Under the pieces are notes generated by a model. The model saw only the letters and a program-made list of their open reading frames with translations, was not told the DNA's origin and ran no database searches. Source: Actinosynnema sp. ALI-1.44 (GTDB lineage Bacteria > Actinomycetota > Actinomycetes > Mycobacteriales > Pseudonocardiaceae). Taken from it: a stretch of 64,000 nucleotides of DNA. This document shows, piece by piece, positions 51,149-60,909 of the stretch. Location: the NCBI RefSeq assembly GCF_001984155.1, contig NZ_MTQO01000054.1, positions 682,001-746,000 of the forward strand, given 5' to 3'. Numbering within the stretch: position 1 is the stretch's first letter; every line of letters begins with the position of its first letter. The position numbers and the translations under genes were made by a program.

Positions 51149-54115
51149 TCAATTCCTCAGCTGGATGAACTCCATCGCCTGGGCGGGGGGCATTGCCAGG
51201 CCCGCGTCGTACTCGGCACCGAACGCATGTCGCCCGATCGCGGCCACGGCAGCGGCACGCACCCGCTCGACATCCACGGCCGAGGCGATGGCGACACCGC
51301 GCAACGCCGCCCCCGCGCCGAGCAGCCGCGCCGCGCGATGAGAGTCGCCTGTGGACTGCGCGACGTCGGCCAGTGCTTCCGCCGTCGCGCCTGCCAAAGG
51401 CAAGTGGTTCCACCGCACGGCGTCGCCGATCGCCTCGGACAGCAGTGCCCGCGCCTCGGCCGCGTTGCCTTCGGCACAGGCGACCCGGCCCGCCTCGACG
51501 AGGATCTGCGACCTGATCCAGTCCGGCCCGAACCACCCGCCGTCGACCTCGTCGAGTGCGAGGTCGGCGAGCCGCCGCGCCTCGGCGGTCGCACCGGACA
51601 GCCGGGCGATGGCGGCCTGGCCGATCCGGGCGCCTGCCACCAGCGACGGCGCGGCCAGCCGCTGGGCCAGCGTGACCACCCGGTCGTAGTCCTGCGACGC
51701 ACGCGTGTGGTCTCCGGCGGCGAAGTGGCAGTCACCGCGCCGGGTCAGCATGTCGACGAGGTCCTCGGTCGCGCCGAGCGCGCCGACCAGGTCGATCGCC
51801 TCGTCCAGCATCCCGACGGCCTCGGCGTGCTTGCCGCGCCAGCTGGTGACCGTGCCGAGTTCGCTCAGCGCCTGCATGATCCCCCAGCGCTCGCCGATCG
51901 CGCGGAACCGCGCAAGCGCTTGGCGCCAGTTCTGCTCGGCGTTGTCCACGTCGCCCGCGAAGGAGTCCTGGTAGCCGCGACCGAGCGGTTCGAGCGCATG
52001 GCTCCACGGGTCGTCACCGATCAGCTTGACCGCGACCGCCTCCGACGGTGGACCGACAACCGGCGCCAGCAGCACGGTGGTGAACGGGTGCTTCGGCGGG
52101 CGGTCACGCTGCGAAGACCACTGCTGCAAGGCATCCATGTGCACCTGCCGGGTACCGCCGTCGGTGAACGTGTTCACCACGCACAGCAGGAATTCCTCGG
52201 TCATCTCCGCCGGAGTCACGGAACCGACCCGGGTGATCAGCTCCTGGCACAGCTTGGCGGCGTCGAACCGCCTGCCCCGCATCCACCAGTACGTCGACAG
52301 TTCGCCCACCAGCTTCAGCGCTAGCACCGGATCGGACCGCACCGCCCAGCGGAGCGCGGCGTGCAGGTTGTCGTGCTCGGCGTCCAGTCGTGCCAGCCAG
52401 TCCAGCTGGGTCGCGGTCAGCAGGTGGCTGTTGGCCCGCTTGGCGAACTCGAGGAAGTGCTCGGCGTGCCTGCGTTTGGCCGGTTCGGCGGCGTCGCCGA
52501 GTTGTTCGGCGCAGAAGGCGCGGATCGTCTCCAGCATCCGGTAGCGGTCCGCGGACAGCTCGACCAACGACTTGTCCACCAAGCCGGTCAACAGGTTCAT
52601 GGTGTCCGGCTGTTCGCAGACGGCCTCGGCGTCGCTCAGGGTGGCACCGCCGCTGAACACGGTCAGCTTCGCGGCCAACGCCCGTTCCTGCTCGTCGAGC
52701 AGGTCCCAGCTCCAGCCGACGACCGCGCGCAGCGTCCGGTGCCGGGCGTCGGCGGTGCGGCTTCCCTTGGACAGCAACGTGAAACGGTCGTCCAGGCGGG
52801 CCGCGAGCTGGCTGATCGGCAGCGACCGGGCTCGGGCCGCGGCCAGTTCGATCGCCAGCGGCAGCCCGTCGAGCGCCTGGCAGATGCGGGTGACCTCGTC
52901 GGCCTCGGCAGTGCTGTCCGCCGCCCGGTCGACGAACAGCCGCACCGCCGTCGACATGTCCAATGTGGGCACAGCGAGGATGGTCTCTCCCGTGATACCC
53001 AACGGCTCCCGGCTGGTGGCGAGAATCTTCAGTTGGGGGAGCGCGGTGAGCAGACGGGTCGCGAGCGTGGCGGCGGCTTCGATGACGTGCTCGCAGTTGT
53101 CGAACACGAGCAGGACCTGCCTGGTGCGCAACGCCGCCAGCAGCCTGTGCTCCGGTGTCGCCGGTGGGCGGTTGGCCCGCATCCCCAGCGCGGCGAGCAC
53201 CACTTGCGGGAGGTCGTCGACCACCTCGGCGAGTTCGACGAAACAGACGTCACCGCGGGTCCGGACCGCCTCGATGGCCAGCCGGGTCTTGCCCGTCCCG
53301 CCGGGGCCGGTCAACGTGACCAAGCGCTTCGTGTCCAGCAGGTCGCCCAGCCGCGCCAGCTCGTCCGCACGGCCGAGGAAGGTGCTCACCTGCGCGGGTG
53401 CCCGCCGGGTTTCCGGCTGGCCGGCGTTGAGGATCTCCAGGTGCGTCGCGGCGAGCTCGGCAGACGGGTCCGTGCCGAGTTCGTCGGCCAACGTGCGCCT
53501 GGCGTCCTCATAGGCCGTCAACGCCTCCGCGTTGCGCCCGGCGACGGCCAGCGCACGCATCAACTGCGCCCGCAGGCGTTCCCGCAACGGGTGCTCGGCG
53601 ACCAGTTCCCGCAGCCGTGGCACCAGGTCCTGTCTGTCGAGCGCCAGCTGCGCGTCGACGTGGTCCTCGACGGCGGCGAGCCTGGCCTCGTCGAGTTTGT
53701 GCTTGTACGGCCCGAGTTCGTCCGGTGCGGGGCCGCGCCACAACGCCAGCGCGTCGCCGAGGATCCGTTCGGCTTGGTCCGGCGCGGCGTCGTGTGCTTC
53801 GGCGACCAGTGCGCCGAAGCGGACCGCGTCCACATCGGAGGGATCGACGGCCAGCCGGTAGCCACCCGGGTGCAGTTCGACGCGGTCGCCGCCGAGGGCA
53901 CGGCGCAGTCGGGAGACCTGCGACTGCAACGCGTTCGCCGCGCCGTCCGGCGGTTGTTCGCCGTAGAGGCCGTCGATCAGGCGCTCGGTGGGCACGACCC
54001 GGCCGGGTTCGGTCAGCAGCAGCGCGAGCAGCGCGCGGACCTTCGGCCCACCCAGCTCCACCGCCTGCCCCTGGTCGTCCCGGGCTTGCACCGGGCCCAG
54101 AATCCCGAACCACAC
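51149..54115 (-). CDS. AfsR/SARP-type regulator with NB-ARC and TPR domains
   Basis: A 988-residue protein. N-terminal OmpR-type DNA-binding domain ('FGILGPVQARDDQGQAVELG', 'ALQSQVSRLRRALGG') and bacterial transcriptional activation domain to about 240; NB-ARC ATPase with P-loop 'GPGGTGKTRL' near 270 and 'LLVFDNCEHV'; then a long TPR-like helical region to the C-terminus. This is the large-SARP layout of AfsR-like regulators, often controlling secondary metabolism. GTG start. It is 25 bases downstream of a flavin monooxygenase gene, probably in one operon. Confidence 0.9.
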   Translation of the reverse strand: MWFGILGPVQARDDQGQAVELGGPKVRALLALLLTEPGRVVPTERLIDGLYGEQPPDGAANALQSQVSRLRRALGGDRVELHPGGYRLAVDPSDVDAVRFGALVAEAHDAAPDQAERILGDALALWRGPAPDELGPYKHKLDEARLAAVEDHVDAQLALDRQDLVPRLRELVAEHPLRERLRAQLMRALAVAGRNAEALTAYEDARRTLADELGTDPSAELAATHLEILNAGQPETRRAPAQVSTFLGRADELARLGDLLDTKRLVTLTGPGGTGKTRLAIEAVRTRGDVCFVELAEVVDDLPQVVLAALGMRANRPPATPEHRLLAALRTRQVLLVFDNCEHVIEAAATLATRLLTALPQLKILATSREPLGITGETILAVPTLDMSTAVRLFVDRAADSTAEADEVTRICQALDGLPLAIELAAARARSLPISQLAARLDDRFTLLSKGSRTADARHRTLRAVVGWSWDLLDEQERALAAKLTVFSGGATLSDAEAVCEQPDTMNLLTGLVDKSLVELSADRYRMLETIRAFCAEQLGDAAEPAKRRHAEHFLEFAKRANSHLLTATQLDWLARLDAEHDNLHAALRWAVRSDPVLALKLVGELSTYWWMRGRRFDAAKLCQELITRVGSVTPAEMTEEFLLCVVNTFTDGGTRQVHMDALQQWSSQRDRPPKHPFTTVLLAPVVGPPSEAVAVKLIGDDPWSHALEPLGRGYQDSFAGDVDNAEQNWRQALARFRAIGERWGIMQALSELGTVTSWRGKHAEAVGMLDEAIDLVGALGATEDLVDMLTRRGDCHFAAGDHTRASQDYDRVVTLAQRLAAPSLVAGARIGQAAIARLSGATAEARRLADLALDEVDGGWFGPDWIRSQILVEAGRVACAEGNAAEARALLSEAIGDAVRWNHLPLAGATAEALADVAQSTGDSHRAARLLGAGAALRGVAIASAVDVERVRAAAVAAIGRHAFGAEYDAGLAMPPAQAMEFIQLRN

Positions 54116-54140
54116 CCGATCATGCTCGCATACCCCGGCC

Positions 54141-55304
54141 TCATCGTACGTCGGCGGGCAAGCGGTAGTCCGGCAACGAGATCGCGCTGGCGGTCCTGGT
54201 CGTCAGCTTGTTGAAGAAGCCCGTCAGCAGCGGCTTGGACAACAGCTTGTACGTCCTGTCACGGCGCCGGATCTGGGCACTCGTGCGGGGTGCGAGGAAC
54301 CCACCGGCCCGCCCGGCACCCTTCTGGCAGCCGGTGACGTACGAGCGCACCAGTGATTCGTAACGGGCGAACGCGGTCCGGTAGTCGGCACGCGCCAACT
54401 CCCCGGCGAGCACGTAGGCGCAGACGATCGCAGCGCCCGTCCCCATCCCACCGCAGGTCCCGCCGTACCCGGCGTCACCGAGCAGCACCACCCGGCCGGT
54501 GCTGAACCGATCGAGGTGGACAGTGCTGATCGAGTCGAAGTAGAGGTCCTCGGTGCGCCACATCTCGTCGAGCAACCGCGGTGTCTCCCAACCGACGTTC
54601 GCGTACGCGTCGGCCACCACGCGCTTGGGGTCGGCCACCCGCCCGAGGTCCGGCGAGTGGAACACAAACAGCGCGTCGGTCATCCGGGCGTTCGACGACA
54701 CCGCGACGCCCCGGCCCGGCTCGTTGTACATCAACCCGGCGTTGACCAGACCGGGGAACTCGTCCATCGGGAAACCGGCGAGGTAGTAGCCGTGGTACCG
54801 CCGGAACCGCGACTCCGGGCCGAACGTCAGCGCCCGCACGCCCGAGTGCAGTCCGTCGGCGCCGATCACCAGGTCGTACCGGCCCGACGAGCCACTGGCG
54901 AACTCGACGTCCACCCCTGACGTTGTTTCGTGCAACCCGGTGACGTGGTCGCCGAAGATGTACTCGGTGTGGTCCTTGGTGTGCTCGTGGAGCAATGCGC
55001 TCAGTTCGCCGCGCAGCACCTCGACCTCACCGCTCATGAACTCGGGCGGCAGCGACGCGAGCGGTTCCCCCGACGCGGACACGACGGTCTGGGTTCCCAT
55101 GTTGGTCTGGATCGCGCGAACCTCGTCGAGGATGCCCATCCGGGACAGGACAGCCAAATGCGCCGAGCCGCGGAAGTCGACCGCGAAGCCGTCGACGCGC
55201 AGTTTCGGGGCGCGCTCCACGATTGTCGTCTCGATGCCGTACCGCTGCAGCCAGAACGCGACGGCCGGGCCCGCGACACCCGCGCCGGAGATCAGAATGT
55301 GCAT
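54141..55304 (-). CDS. FAD-dependent monooxygenase
   Basis: A 387-residue group A flavoprotein monooxygenase: MHILISGAGVAGPAVAFWL carries the GxGxxG motif, then 'YDLVIGADGLHSGVR' (DG motif) and 'GRVVLLGDAGYGG' (GD motif). The ATG next to the FAD motif is preferred over an in-frame GTG 13 codons upstream. The family includes tetracycline-degrading (TetX-like) and polyketide-tailoring hydroxylases; the substrate is unknown. Its upstream region holds phased 10-bp repeats. Confidence 0.88.
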   Translation of the reverse strand: MHILISGAGVAGPAVAFWLQRYGIETTIVERAPKLRVDGFAVDFRGSAHLAVLSRMGILDEVRAIQTNMGTQTVVSASGEPLASLPPEFMSGEVEVLRGELSALLHEHTKDHTEYIFGDHVTGLHETTSGVDVEFASGSSGRYDLVIGADGLHSGVRALTFGPESRFRRYHGYYLAGFPMDEFPGLVNAGLMYNEPGRGVAVSSNARMTDALFVFHSPDLGRVADPKRVVADAYANVGWETPRLLDEMWRTEDLYFDSISTVHLDRFSTGRVVLLGDAGYGGTCGGMGTGAAIVCAYVLAGELARADYRTAFARYESLVRSYVTGCQKGAGRAGGFLAPRTSAQIRRRDRTYKLLSKPLLTGFFNKLTTRTASAISLPDYRLPADVR

Positions 55305-55350
55305 GACGCACAAGGTCGTCCGGCGCGCTGACCAGACCCGCACCGACAGC

Positions 55351-55399
55351 TGTCAGGGCCGGTCAGGGCCGGTCAGGGCCGTTCAGAGTTGGTCAGGCG
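55351..55399. repeat. Phased 10-bp tandem repeats upstream of the monooxygenase gene
   Basis: Units of exactly 10 bases: TGTCAGGGCC, GGTCAGGGCC, GGTCAGGGCC, then GTTCAGAGTT and GGTCAGGCG diverging. A perfect palindrome GACAGCTGTC (55346-55355) overlaps the first unit. The array lies 50-95 bases upstream of the monooxygenase start and touches the stop of the DUF3040 gene. Helical phasing fits cooperative binding by an activator, possibly the SARP-type protein of the same operon. Confidence 0.6.
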
Positions 55400-55653
55400 G
55401 CGTCCTTGTGCCGGGCCGCGATCATGCAGCCGCCTGCGACGGCGGCGAGCATCGCGCTGAAGATGAGCATGAACGCGCCGGTGACGAGGCCGAGCAGGCC
55501 CAACGAGCCCGCGGCGACCAGCACGAGCACCTGCGGCGTCGTCGACTTCGATTTCACCGGGCCTGTTCGCAGCGTGCGGGCAAGCTGCGGGTCGTCCTGC
55601 TCGAACCACTCTTCGATCAACCGGAGTTGTCTGCGCTCGTACGGTGTGAACAT
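55393..55653 (-). CDS. DUF3040 small membrane protein
   Basis: An 86-residue protein. The N-terminus 'MFTPYERRQLRLIEEWFEQD' followed by 'DPQLARTLR' is the DUF3040 pattern, then two membrane helices (about 42-60 and 62-80). DUF3040 proteins are common in actinobacteria and have no known function. Its stop lies inside the repeat array. Confidence 0.85.
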   Translation of the reverse strand: MFTPYERRQLRLIEEWFEQDDPQLARTLRTGPVKSKSTTPQVLVLVAAGSLGLLGLVTGAFMLIFSAMLAAVAGGCMIAARHKDAA

Positions 55654-55711
55654 GCTGCGGCTCCCGGGCGTCGTCCGTCTGGCGCCCGGGTACCCCGTCG
55701 AGTCCTTGTTC

Positions 55712-57535
55712 TCACTCGGCCAACGTGTCGAGAACCTGCTGGCCGTACTTGGCGAGCTTGTTCTCGCCGACTCCGTTGACCTTGCCGAGTTCGTCGAGCG
55801 TCTGTGGCTTCGACGTCGCGATCTGCCGAAGTGTTGCGTCGTGGAAGATCACGTACGCGGGGACGCCCTGCTCCTTGGCCGCGGCACCGCGCCACGCCCT
55901 GAGCTTCTCGAACACCGGGAGCGCCTCGGCAGGCATGTCCACCGCGGCGGCCGCGGCCTTCTTCGCGGGCTTGGACGTGGCCTTCGTCACCTGCTCACGG
56001 CGGAGCATCACGGTGCGTTCCTTGCGCAGGACCTGGGCACTCGCATCGGTCATCACGAGCGTGCCGTAGTCGCCCTCGACCGCGATCAGGCCCTGCGCGA
56101 GCAGTTGCCGGACGACGCCGCGCCAGCCGCTCTCGGTCAGCTCCTCGCCGATTCCGAACACTGTCAGCGTGTCGTGGTCGTGCTGGATGACCTTCGCGGT
56201 CTTGCGGCCCAGCAGGATGTCGATCACCTGCCCCGCGCCGAACTTCTGCCGCCGTTCCTTCTGCAGCCGGTACACCGTCGACAGCAGCTTCTGGGCCGCG
56301 ATCGTGCCGTCCCACGACTCCGGCGGCGTCAGGCACGTGTCGCAGTTGCCGCACGCCGTCGACTCCTGGCCGAAGTAGGCCAGCAGCTGCACCCGGCGGC
56401 ACTCGACGGTCTCGCACAGCGCGAGCATCGCGTCCAGGTGCTGGCTTTGCCGACGCCGGTGCGCGTCGTCGCCGTCGGACTGGTCGATCATCTTGCGCTG
56501 CTGTACGACGTCCTGGAGGCCGTAGGCCAGCCACGCGGTCGACGGCAGGCCGTCACGGCCCGCCCGGCCCGTCTCCTGGTAGTACCCCTCGACCGACTTC
56601 GGCAGGTCGAGGTGCACGACGAAGCGGACATCCGGCTTGTCGATGCCCATTCCGAACGCGATGGTCGCGACCACGACCAGGCCGTCCTCGCGCAGGAACC
56701 GCGACTGGTTCTCGGCGCGCACCCGCGATTCGAGCCCGGCGTGGTACGGCACCGCGGCGACGCCGTTGGCCGACAGGAACTCGGCGGTCTTCTCCACCGA
56801 CGCGCGCGACAGGCAGTACACGATCCCGGCGTCACCCTGGTGCTCGGTGCGCAGCAGGTCGAGCAGTTGGCGCTTCGGGTCGGCCTTCGGCGCGATCCGG
56901 TACTGGATGTTGGGCCGGTCGAAGCTCGCCACGAAGTGCCGTGCCTCGTCCAGCTTGAGCCGGGCGGCGATTTCGGCGTGCGTCGCCTTGGTCGCCGTCG
57001 CGGTCAGCGCGATCCTGGGCACGTTTGGCCAGCGCTCGTGCAGGTCGGACAGGCCGAGGTAGTCGGGGCGGAAATCGTGCCCCCACTGCGCCACGCAGTG
57101 CGCCTCGTCGATCGCGAACAACGCGATCTTGCCGCGGTCGAGCAGTTCGAGCGTCGCGGGCACGCGCAGCCGTTCCGGCGCGAGGTACAGCAGGTCGAGC
57201 TCGCCTGCTTGGTACATCGCCTCGGTCAGCCTGCGTTCCTCGAAGTCCTGCGAGGAGTTCAGGAACCCCGCGCGCACCCCGAGCGCGTTCAGCGCGTCCA
57301 CCTGGTCCTGCATCAACGCGATCAACGGCGAGATGACGATGCCGACGCCGGGCCGGACCAACGCCGGGATCTGGTAGCAGAGCGACTTGCCGCCACCGGT
57401 CGGCATCAGCACGAGCGCGTCGCCACCTGCTGCGACGTGCTCGACGATCGCCTCTTGCTCGCCGCGGAAGGAGTCGTACCCGAACACCCGGCGCAGGACC
57501 TCCAACGCCGGGCTCGCGGTCTCGAGCGAAGCCAC
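55712..57535 (-). CDS. recQ: ATP-dependent DNA helicase RecQ
   Basis: A 607-residue RecQ of standard bacterial layout. Helicase motifs: '[12 protein letters not shown]', Walker A 'MPTGGGKSL', '[16 protein letters not shown]' (DEAH plus aromatic-rich loop), 'ALTATAT', '[12 protein letters not shown]' and '[10 protein letters not shown]'. The zinc-binding cysteines are in 'CETVECRR' and 'CGNCDTCL', followed by a winged-helix domain, an Ala/Lys linker and a C-terminal HRDC domain (about 530-607). It unwinds DNA in recombination and repair. GTG start. Confidence 0.95.
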   Translation of the reverse strand: MASLETASPALEVLRRVFGYDSFRGEQEAIVEHVAAGGDALVLMPTGGGKSLCYQIPALVRPGVGIVISPLIALMQDQVDALNALGVRAGFLNSSQDFEERRLTEAMYQAGELDLLYLAPERLRVPATLELLDRGKIALFAIDEAHCVAQWGHDFRPDYLGLSDLHERWPNVPRIALTATATKATHAEIAARLKLDEARHFVASFDRPNIQYRIAPKADPKRQLLDLLRTEHQGDAGIVYCLSRASVEKTAEFLSANGVAAVPYHAGLESRVRAENQSRFLREDGLVVVATIAFGMGIDKPDVRFVVHLDLPKSVEGYYQETGRAGRDGLPSTAWLAYGLQDVVQQRKMIDQSDGDDAHRRRQSQHLDAMLALCETVECRRVQLLAYFGQESTACGNCDTCLTPPESWDGTIAAQKLLSTVYRLQKERRQKFGAGQVIDILLGRKTAKVIQHDHDTLTVFGIGEELTESGWRGVVRQLLAQGLIAVEGDYGTLVMTDASAQVLRKERTVMLRREQVTKATSKPAKKAAAAAVDMPAEALPVFEKLRAWRGAAAKEQGVPAYVIFHDATLRQIATSKPQTLDELGKVNGVGENKLAKYGQQVLDTLAE

Positions 57536-57637
57536 CCGGCGATCCTAGACGCCTCGCCGCGCGTGTTGCGCCGGGCTTGCGGGTGCCTGCGTAGAAATGC
57601 CCCCAGAGCGATGTCCAGTGGGGTGAGGAGACGCACC

Positions 57638-58852
57638 GTGAACGCACCGGAAGCCTGGCGGCACCTCGAGCCGAAGATCGAAGCTGTCGGCCAGCGGATC
57701 AGGCAGCTCGAGTGGGACTCCAGCCGCCGCAACAACTTCGTGCCGTACACAGCGGATGGCAACACCCCGTACGTGATGCTGGACGGTGAACGCCTGCTGA
57801 TGATGTCCGGCTACGGCTACATCGGCCTCAACGGCGACACGCGGGTCGTGGCCGCCGCGAAGGCCGCGATCGACGAGTACGGAACCGGTACGCCGGGTGT
57901 CCGTGCGCTGGCGGGCACCATCCCGCTGCACGAGGAGCTCGAAGAGGAGGTCGCGCACTTCCTCGGCAGGGAGAGCGCGCTCGTGTTCAGCTCGGGCTAC
58001 GCGGGCAACGTCGGCACGATCGGCGCGCTGTGCGGGCCCGGTGACACGATCTTCCTCGACAAGCTCGATCACGCGTCCATTGTGGATGGCGCACAGCTGA
58101 CCGGTGCCACCTTGACCCGGTTCCGGCACAACGACCCCGGCCACCTCGACCGCAGGCTGGCCGCGGCCGAGCCGGGCGGGACGCGACTGGTCATCGTCGA
58201 CAGCGTCTACTCGATGGACGGCGACATCGCGCCGCTGCCCGAACTGCGTGAGGTGTGCGACCGGCACGGCGCGTTGCTGATGGTCGACGAGGCGCACGCG
58301 CTCGGCGTGATCGGCGCCACCGGCCGGGGCATCGAGGAGCACTTCGAGTACAAGGTGCGGGCCGACATCAAGGTCGGCACGCTGTCCAAGGCGGTCCCGG
58401 CCAACGGCGGCTGGATCGTCGGCTCCAAGCCGTTCATGGACTACGTCAAGCGGTTCGCCCGGCCGTTCCTGTTCTCCGCGGCGCTCGCGCCCGCCCAGGT
58501 CGGCGCGGCGCTGGAGTCGCTGCGGATCCTGGACCGCGAGCCGGAGCGCGTGACCTACGCCCAGCGCGAGTCGGCGCGTTTCCGTGACATCGTCAAACAG
58601 GCCGGGTTCGACACCGCCGACAGCGAGACCGCGGTCGTGCCGTTGATCGTCGGCTCGGACCAGAACGCGTGGGACTACGCCAGCGCGCTGCGCAAGGCCG
58701 GTGTGATCGGCCTGCCGGTGATCAGCCCGGCCGTGCCGCCGGGCCTGGCCAGGCTGCGGATCGCGATCACCGCCGCGCACAGCCGGGCGGACATCGACTT
58801 CGCCGTCGACGCGTTCGTCAGCGCCGCGCGGCAGACGGGCCTGCTGTCATGA
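57638..58852 (+). CDS. PLP-dependent alpha-oxoamine synthase
   Basis: A 404-residue fold type I PLP enzyme of the KBL/AONS/serine-palmitoyltransferase group. 'YGTGTPGVRALAGTIPLHEELE' covers the substrate loop, 'VDEAHALG' contains the PLP-binding Asp218 and His220, and Lys251 in 'GTLSKAVPANGG' is the Schiff-base residue. These enzymes condense an amino acid with an acyl thioester, with CO2 loss, to an alpha-aminoketone. The GTG start is 8 bases after AGGAG; ATG at 57611 is less well placed. Coupled by ATGA to a ketosynthase gene, which suggests an ACP-bound acyl substrate. Confidence 0.85.
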   Translation: MNAPEAWRHLEPKIEAVGQRIRQLEWDSSRRNNFVPYTADGNTPYVMLDGERLLMMSGYGYIGLNGDTRVVAAAKAAIDEYGTGTPGVRALAGTIPLHEELEEEVAHFLGRESALVFSSGYAGNVGTIGALCGPGDTIFLDKLDHASIVDGAQLTGATLTRFRHNDPGHLDRRLAAAEPGGTRLVIVDSVYSMDGDIAPLPELREVCDRHGALLMVDEAHALGVIGATGRGIEEHFEYKVRADIKVGTLSKAVPANGGWIVGSKPFMDYVKRFARPFLFSAALAPAQVGAALESLRILDREPERVTYAQRESARFRDIVKQAGFDTADSETAVVPLIVGSDQNAWDYASALRKAGVIGLPVISPAVPPGLARLRIAITAAHSRADIDFAVDAFVSAARQTGLLS

Positions 58853-60066
58853 TCGCGATCACCGGACTGGGCGTCGTCAGCCCCGCTGGGTCCACAGTGG
58901 ACGAGTTCTGGACGACCGTGCTCGCCGGGAAGTCGGTGGCGGCGCCGTTGGACGTGCAGGACACGGCCGACAACGACCTGCCGCGCTTCGGCTGCGCGGT
59001 GCGCGGGATCGAGGACCTGAACCTGGTCACCGCCAAGGAAGCCCGCCGGATGGACCCGTTCGCGTGGTACGGCGTGTCGGCGGGCCTGACCGCCTTCGCC
59101 GACGCGGGATCGCCGACGCCGGACCCGGGTCGTACCGCCGTAGTGGTCGGCAACGCGGTCGGTGGCCGCCGGACGACGGACAAGGACGCCCGCAACTACT
59201 ACCTGTTCGGGCCGCAGCAGGTGAACCCGTTGCTGCCGTTGGTGAGCATGCCCAACGCGGCGGCGGCCACGCTGGCGATGAAGCTCGGCTGGCGTGGGCC
59301 CGCGATGACCATCGCCACGACCTGCGCGGCGGGCGTGGACGCGATCGGCCAGGCGGTGCTGATGCTGCGCACCAACCGCGCCGACGTGGTGTTGGCCGGT
59401 GGCGCGGAATCCACCGTCAGCCCGCTGACGCTGGCCGCGTTCGGCAAGTTGAACGCCGTGTCCAACCGGCATGACGCGCCGGACAAGGCGTCGCGGCCGT
59501 TCGACAAGGACCGCGACGGCTTCGTGATGGGCGAGGGCGCGGGTTTCGTCGTCCTGGAACGTCTGGAAGACGCCCAAGCCCGCGGCGCCCGGATTCACGG
59601 CATCGTGGCGGGCTACGGGTGCACGGCGGACGCGTACCACCTGTCCATGCCGTTGCCCGACGGCGCGTCCGCGGTGGCGGCGATGACACAGGCCATCACC
59701 GACGCGGGTCTGCAGGCGTCGGACATCGTGCACGTCAACGCCCACGGCACGTCGACACCGTTGAACGACCGTGCCGAGGCCAATGCGCTGCAGAAGGTCT
59801 TCGGCCCCGGCGGCCCGCCGGTCACGTCGACCAAGGGCGTGATCGGGCACCTGATCGGCGCGGCGGGGGCCGTCGAGGCGATCGCCACCGTGCTGACGTT
59901 GCGCAACGCCACTGTGCCGCCGACCGCGAACCACGAAGAGCTTGAACCGGGCATGGAGATCGACGTGGTGCACGCCCACCCACGCCCGATCACGCCCGGT
60001 CCGGCCCTGTCGAACTCGTTCGGCTTCGGCGGGCACAACGCGTGCCTCGTCGTCACACCTCCCTGA
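58849..60066 (+). CDS. Beta-ketoacyl-ACP synthase II-type ketosynthase
   Basis: A 405-residue FabF-like condensing enzyme with a complete Cys-His-His triad: Cys159 in 'TTCAAGVDAIG', His299 in 'VNAHGTSTPLND' and His334 in 'KGVIGHLIGAAGAVEA'; C-terminal 'SNSFGFGGHNAC'. Being coupled to an alpha-oxoamine synthase and not to fab genes, it probably elongates or delivers an acyl chain for a dedicated pathway. No ACP or acyltransferase gene is adjacent. Family A palindrome follows after 8 bases. Confidence 0.9.
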   Translation: MIAITGLGVVSPAGSTVDEFWTTVLAGKSVAAPLDVQDTADNDLPRFGCAVRGIEDLNLVTAKEARRMDPFAWYGVSAGLTAFADAGSPTPDPGRTAVVVGNAVGGRRTTDKDARNYYLFGPQQVNPLLPLVSMPNAAAATLAMKLGWRGPAMTIATTCAAGVDAIGQAVLMLRTNRADVVLAGGAESTVSPLTLAAFGKLNAVSNRHDAPDKASRPFDKDRDGFVMGEGAGFVVLERLEDAQARGARIHGIVAGYGCTADAYHLSMPLPDGASAVAAMTQAITDAGLQASDIVHVNAHGTSTPLNDRAEANALQKVFGPGGPPVTSTKGVIGHLIGAAGAVEAIATVLTLRNATVPPTANHEELEPGMEIDVVHAHPRPITPGPALSNSFGFGGHNACLVVTPP

Positions 60067-60074
60067 TGTTGGGT

Positions 60075-60127
60075 GCAACCAATGTGGCCTTCGGTGCGCC
60101 AGACGCAACCAAGGCGGCATTGGTTGC
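60075..60127. repeat. Palindromic intergenic repeat, family A, copy 2
   Basis: GCAACCAATGTGGCCTT (60075-60091) pairs with AAGGCGGCATTGGTTGC (60111-60127) with two mismatches, spacing identical to copy 1 (53 bases overall). It lies between the convergent ketosynthase and SDR genes and is a likely two-way terminator. Confidence 0.75.
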
Positions 60128-60179
60128 GTTTCATGCAGGTGCATGGGATGCGCCCCGGTGGACGTGTCCCGTCACAGCA

Positions 60180-60902
60180 CTAGCGCGTGGTGTACGCGCC
60201 GCCGTTGACGTGAATGGTCTGCCCGGTGATGTGCCGTGCTCCTGGTGACGCCAGGAACTCCACGGTCGCGGCCACATCGTCGGGCACGCCGGCGCGCTTG
60301 TCGTGCGTCGCGTCGATCAGCTGAGTGATGCGGTTGTCGCTGAGTTGCCCGTTGAAGAACTCCGTTTCGGCGATGTAGCCGGGCGACACCGCGTTGGCGG
60401 TGACGCCCCGCGGGCCGATTTCTGCCGAGAGCCCGGCCGTCCATGCCTGGACGGCGGCTTTCGCGGCGCCGTAGGCGTGTCCGGCGTACTCGGCGGCGAT
60501 CGAGCCGACGTTGACGATCGCGCCGCCGCCGGGGATCGCGGGCAGCAGCGCGGTGGTGGTCAGGACGGTGCCGAGCAGGTTGGCGTCGAGATTGGCCTGC
60601 CAGGCGGCGGCGATGTCCTCCAGTGCCGCTCCGGCGGCGGGACGGCGGAAGTCGGTGTTCCCGCCTGCCATGTTGACCAGCACGTCGACTCGGTCGCCGA
60701 CCTGTTCGGCCAGTGCACGGATGTCGTCGGGCGAGGTGACGTCGCTGCGCACCGCCCGGACGCCGAGCTCACGGGCGGCGTCGGCCAGCGCGTTCTCGTC
60801 CCGGCCGGTGATCACCACGTCGTCCCCGGCCTTGGTGAAGCGTTCGGCGACCACTCGGCCGATGCCCTTGCTGCCGCCGGTCACGACCACGATTCGGGTC
60901 AC
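60180..60902 (-). CDS. Short-chain dehydrogenase/reductase
   Basis: A 240-residue classical SDR: cofactor motif 'TGGSKGIG', 'NMAGG' in place of NAG, catalytic Ser in 'NVGSIAAEY', and 'YGAAKAA' for the Tyr-x3-Lys pair; C-terminus 'ITGQTIHVNGGAYTTR' resembles FabG-like enzymes. GTG start after TACAGGAGGG. It diverges from a MarR gene and both share a 46-bp palindrome, so it is almost certainly that regulator's target. Substrate unknown. Confidence 0.9.
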   Translation of the reverse strand: MTRIVVVTGGSKGIGRVVAERFTKAGDDVVITGRDENALADAARELGVRAVRSDVTSPDDIRALAEQVGDRVDVLVNMAGGNTDFRRPAAGAALEDIAAAWQANLDANLLGTVLTTTALLPAIPGGGAIVNVGSIAAEYAGHAYGAAKAAVQAWTAGLSAEIGPRGVTANAVSPGYIAETEFFNGQLSDNRITQLIDATHDKRAGVPDDVAATVEFLASPGARHITGQTIHVNGGAYTTR

Positions 60903-60909
60903 GGGTTCC

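Noticed and set aside
55351-55399. Short tandem repeats considered as a CRISPR array
   Set aside because: Units are 10 bases with no spacers and no cas genes nearby; better explained as regulatory repeats. No CRISPR array is seen in the window.
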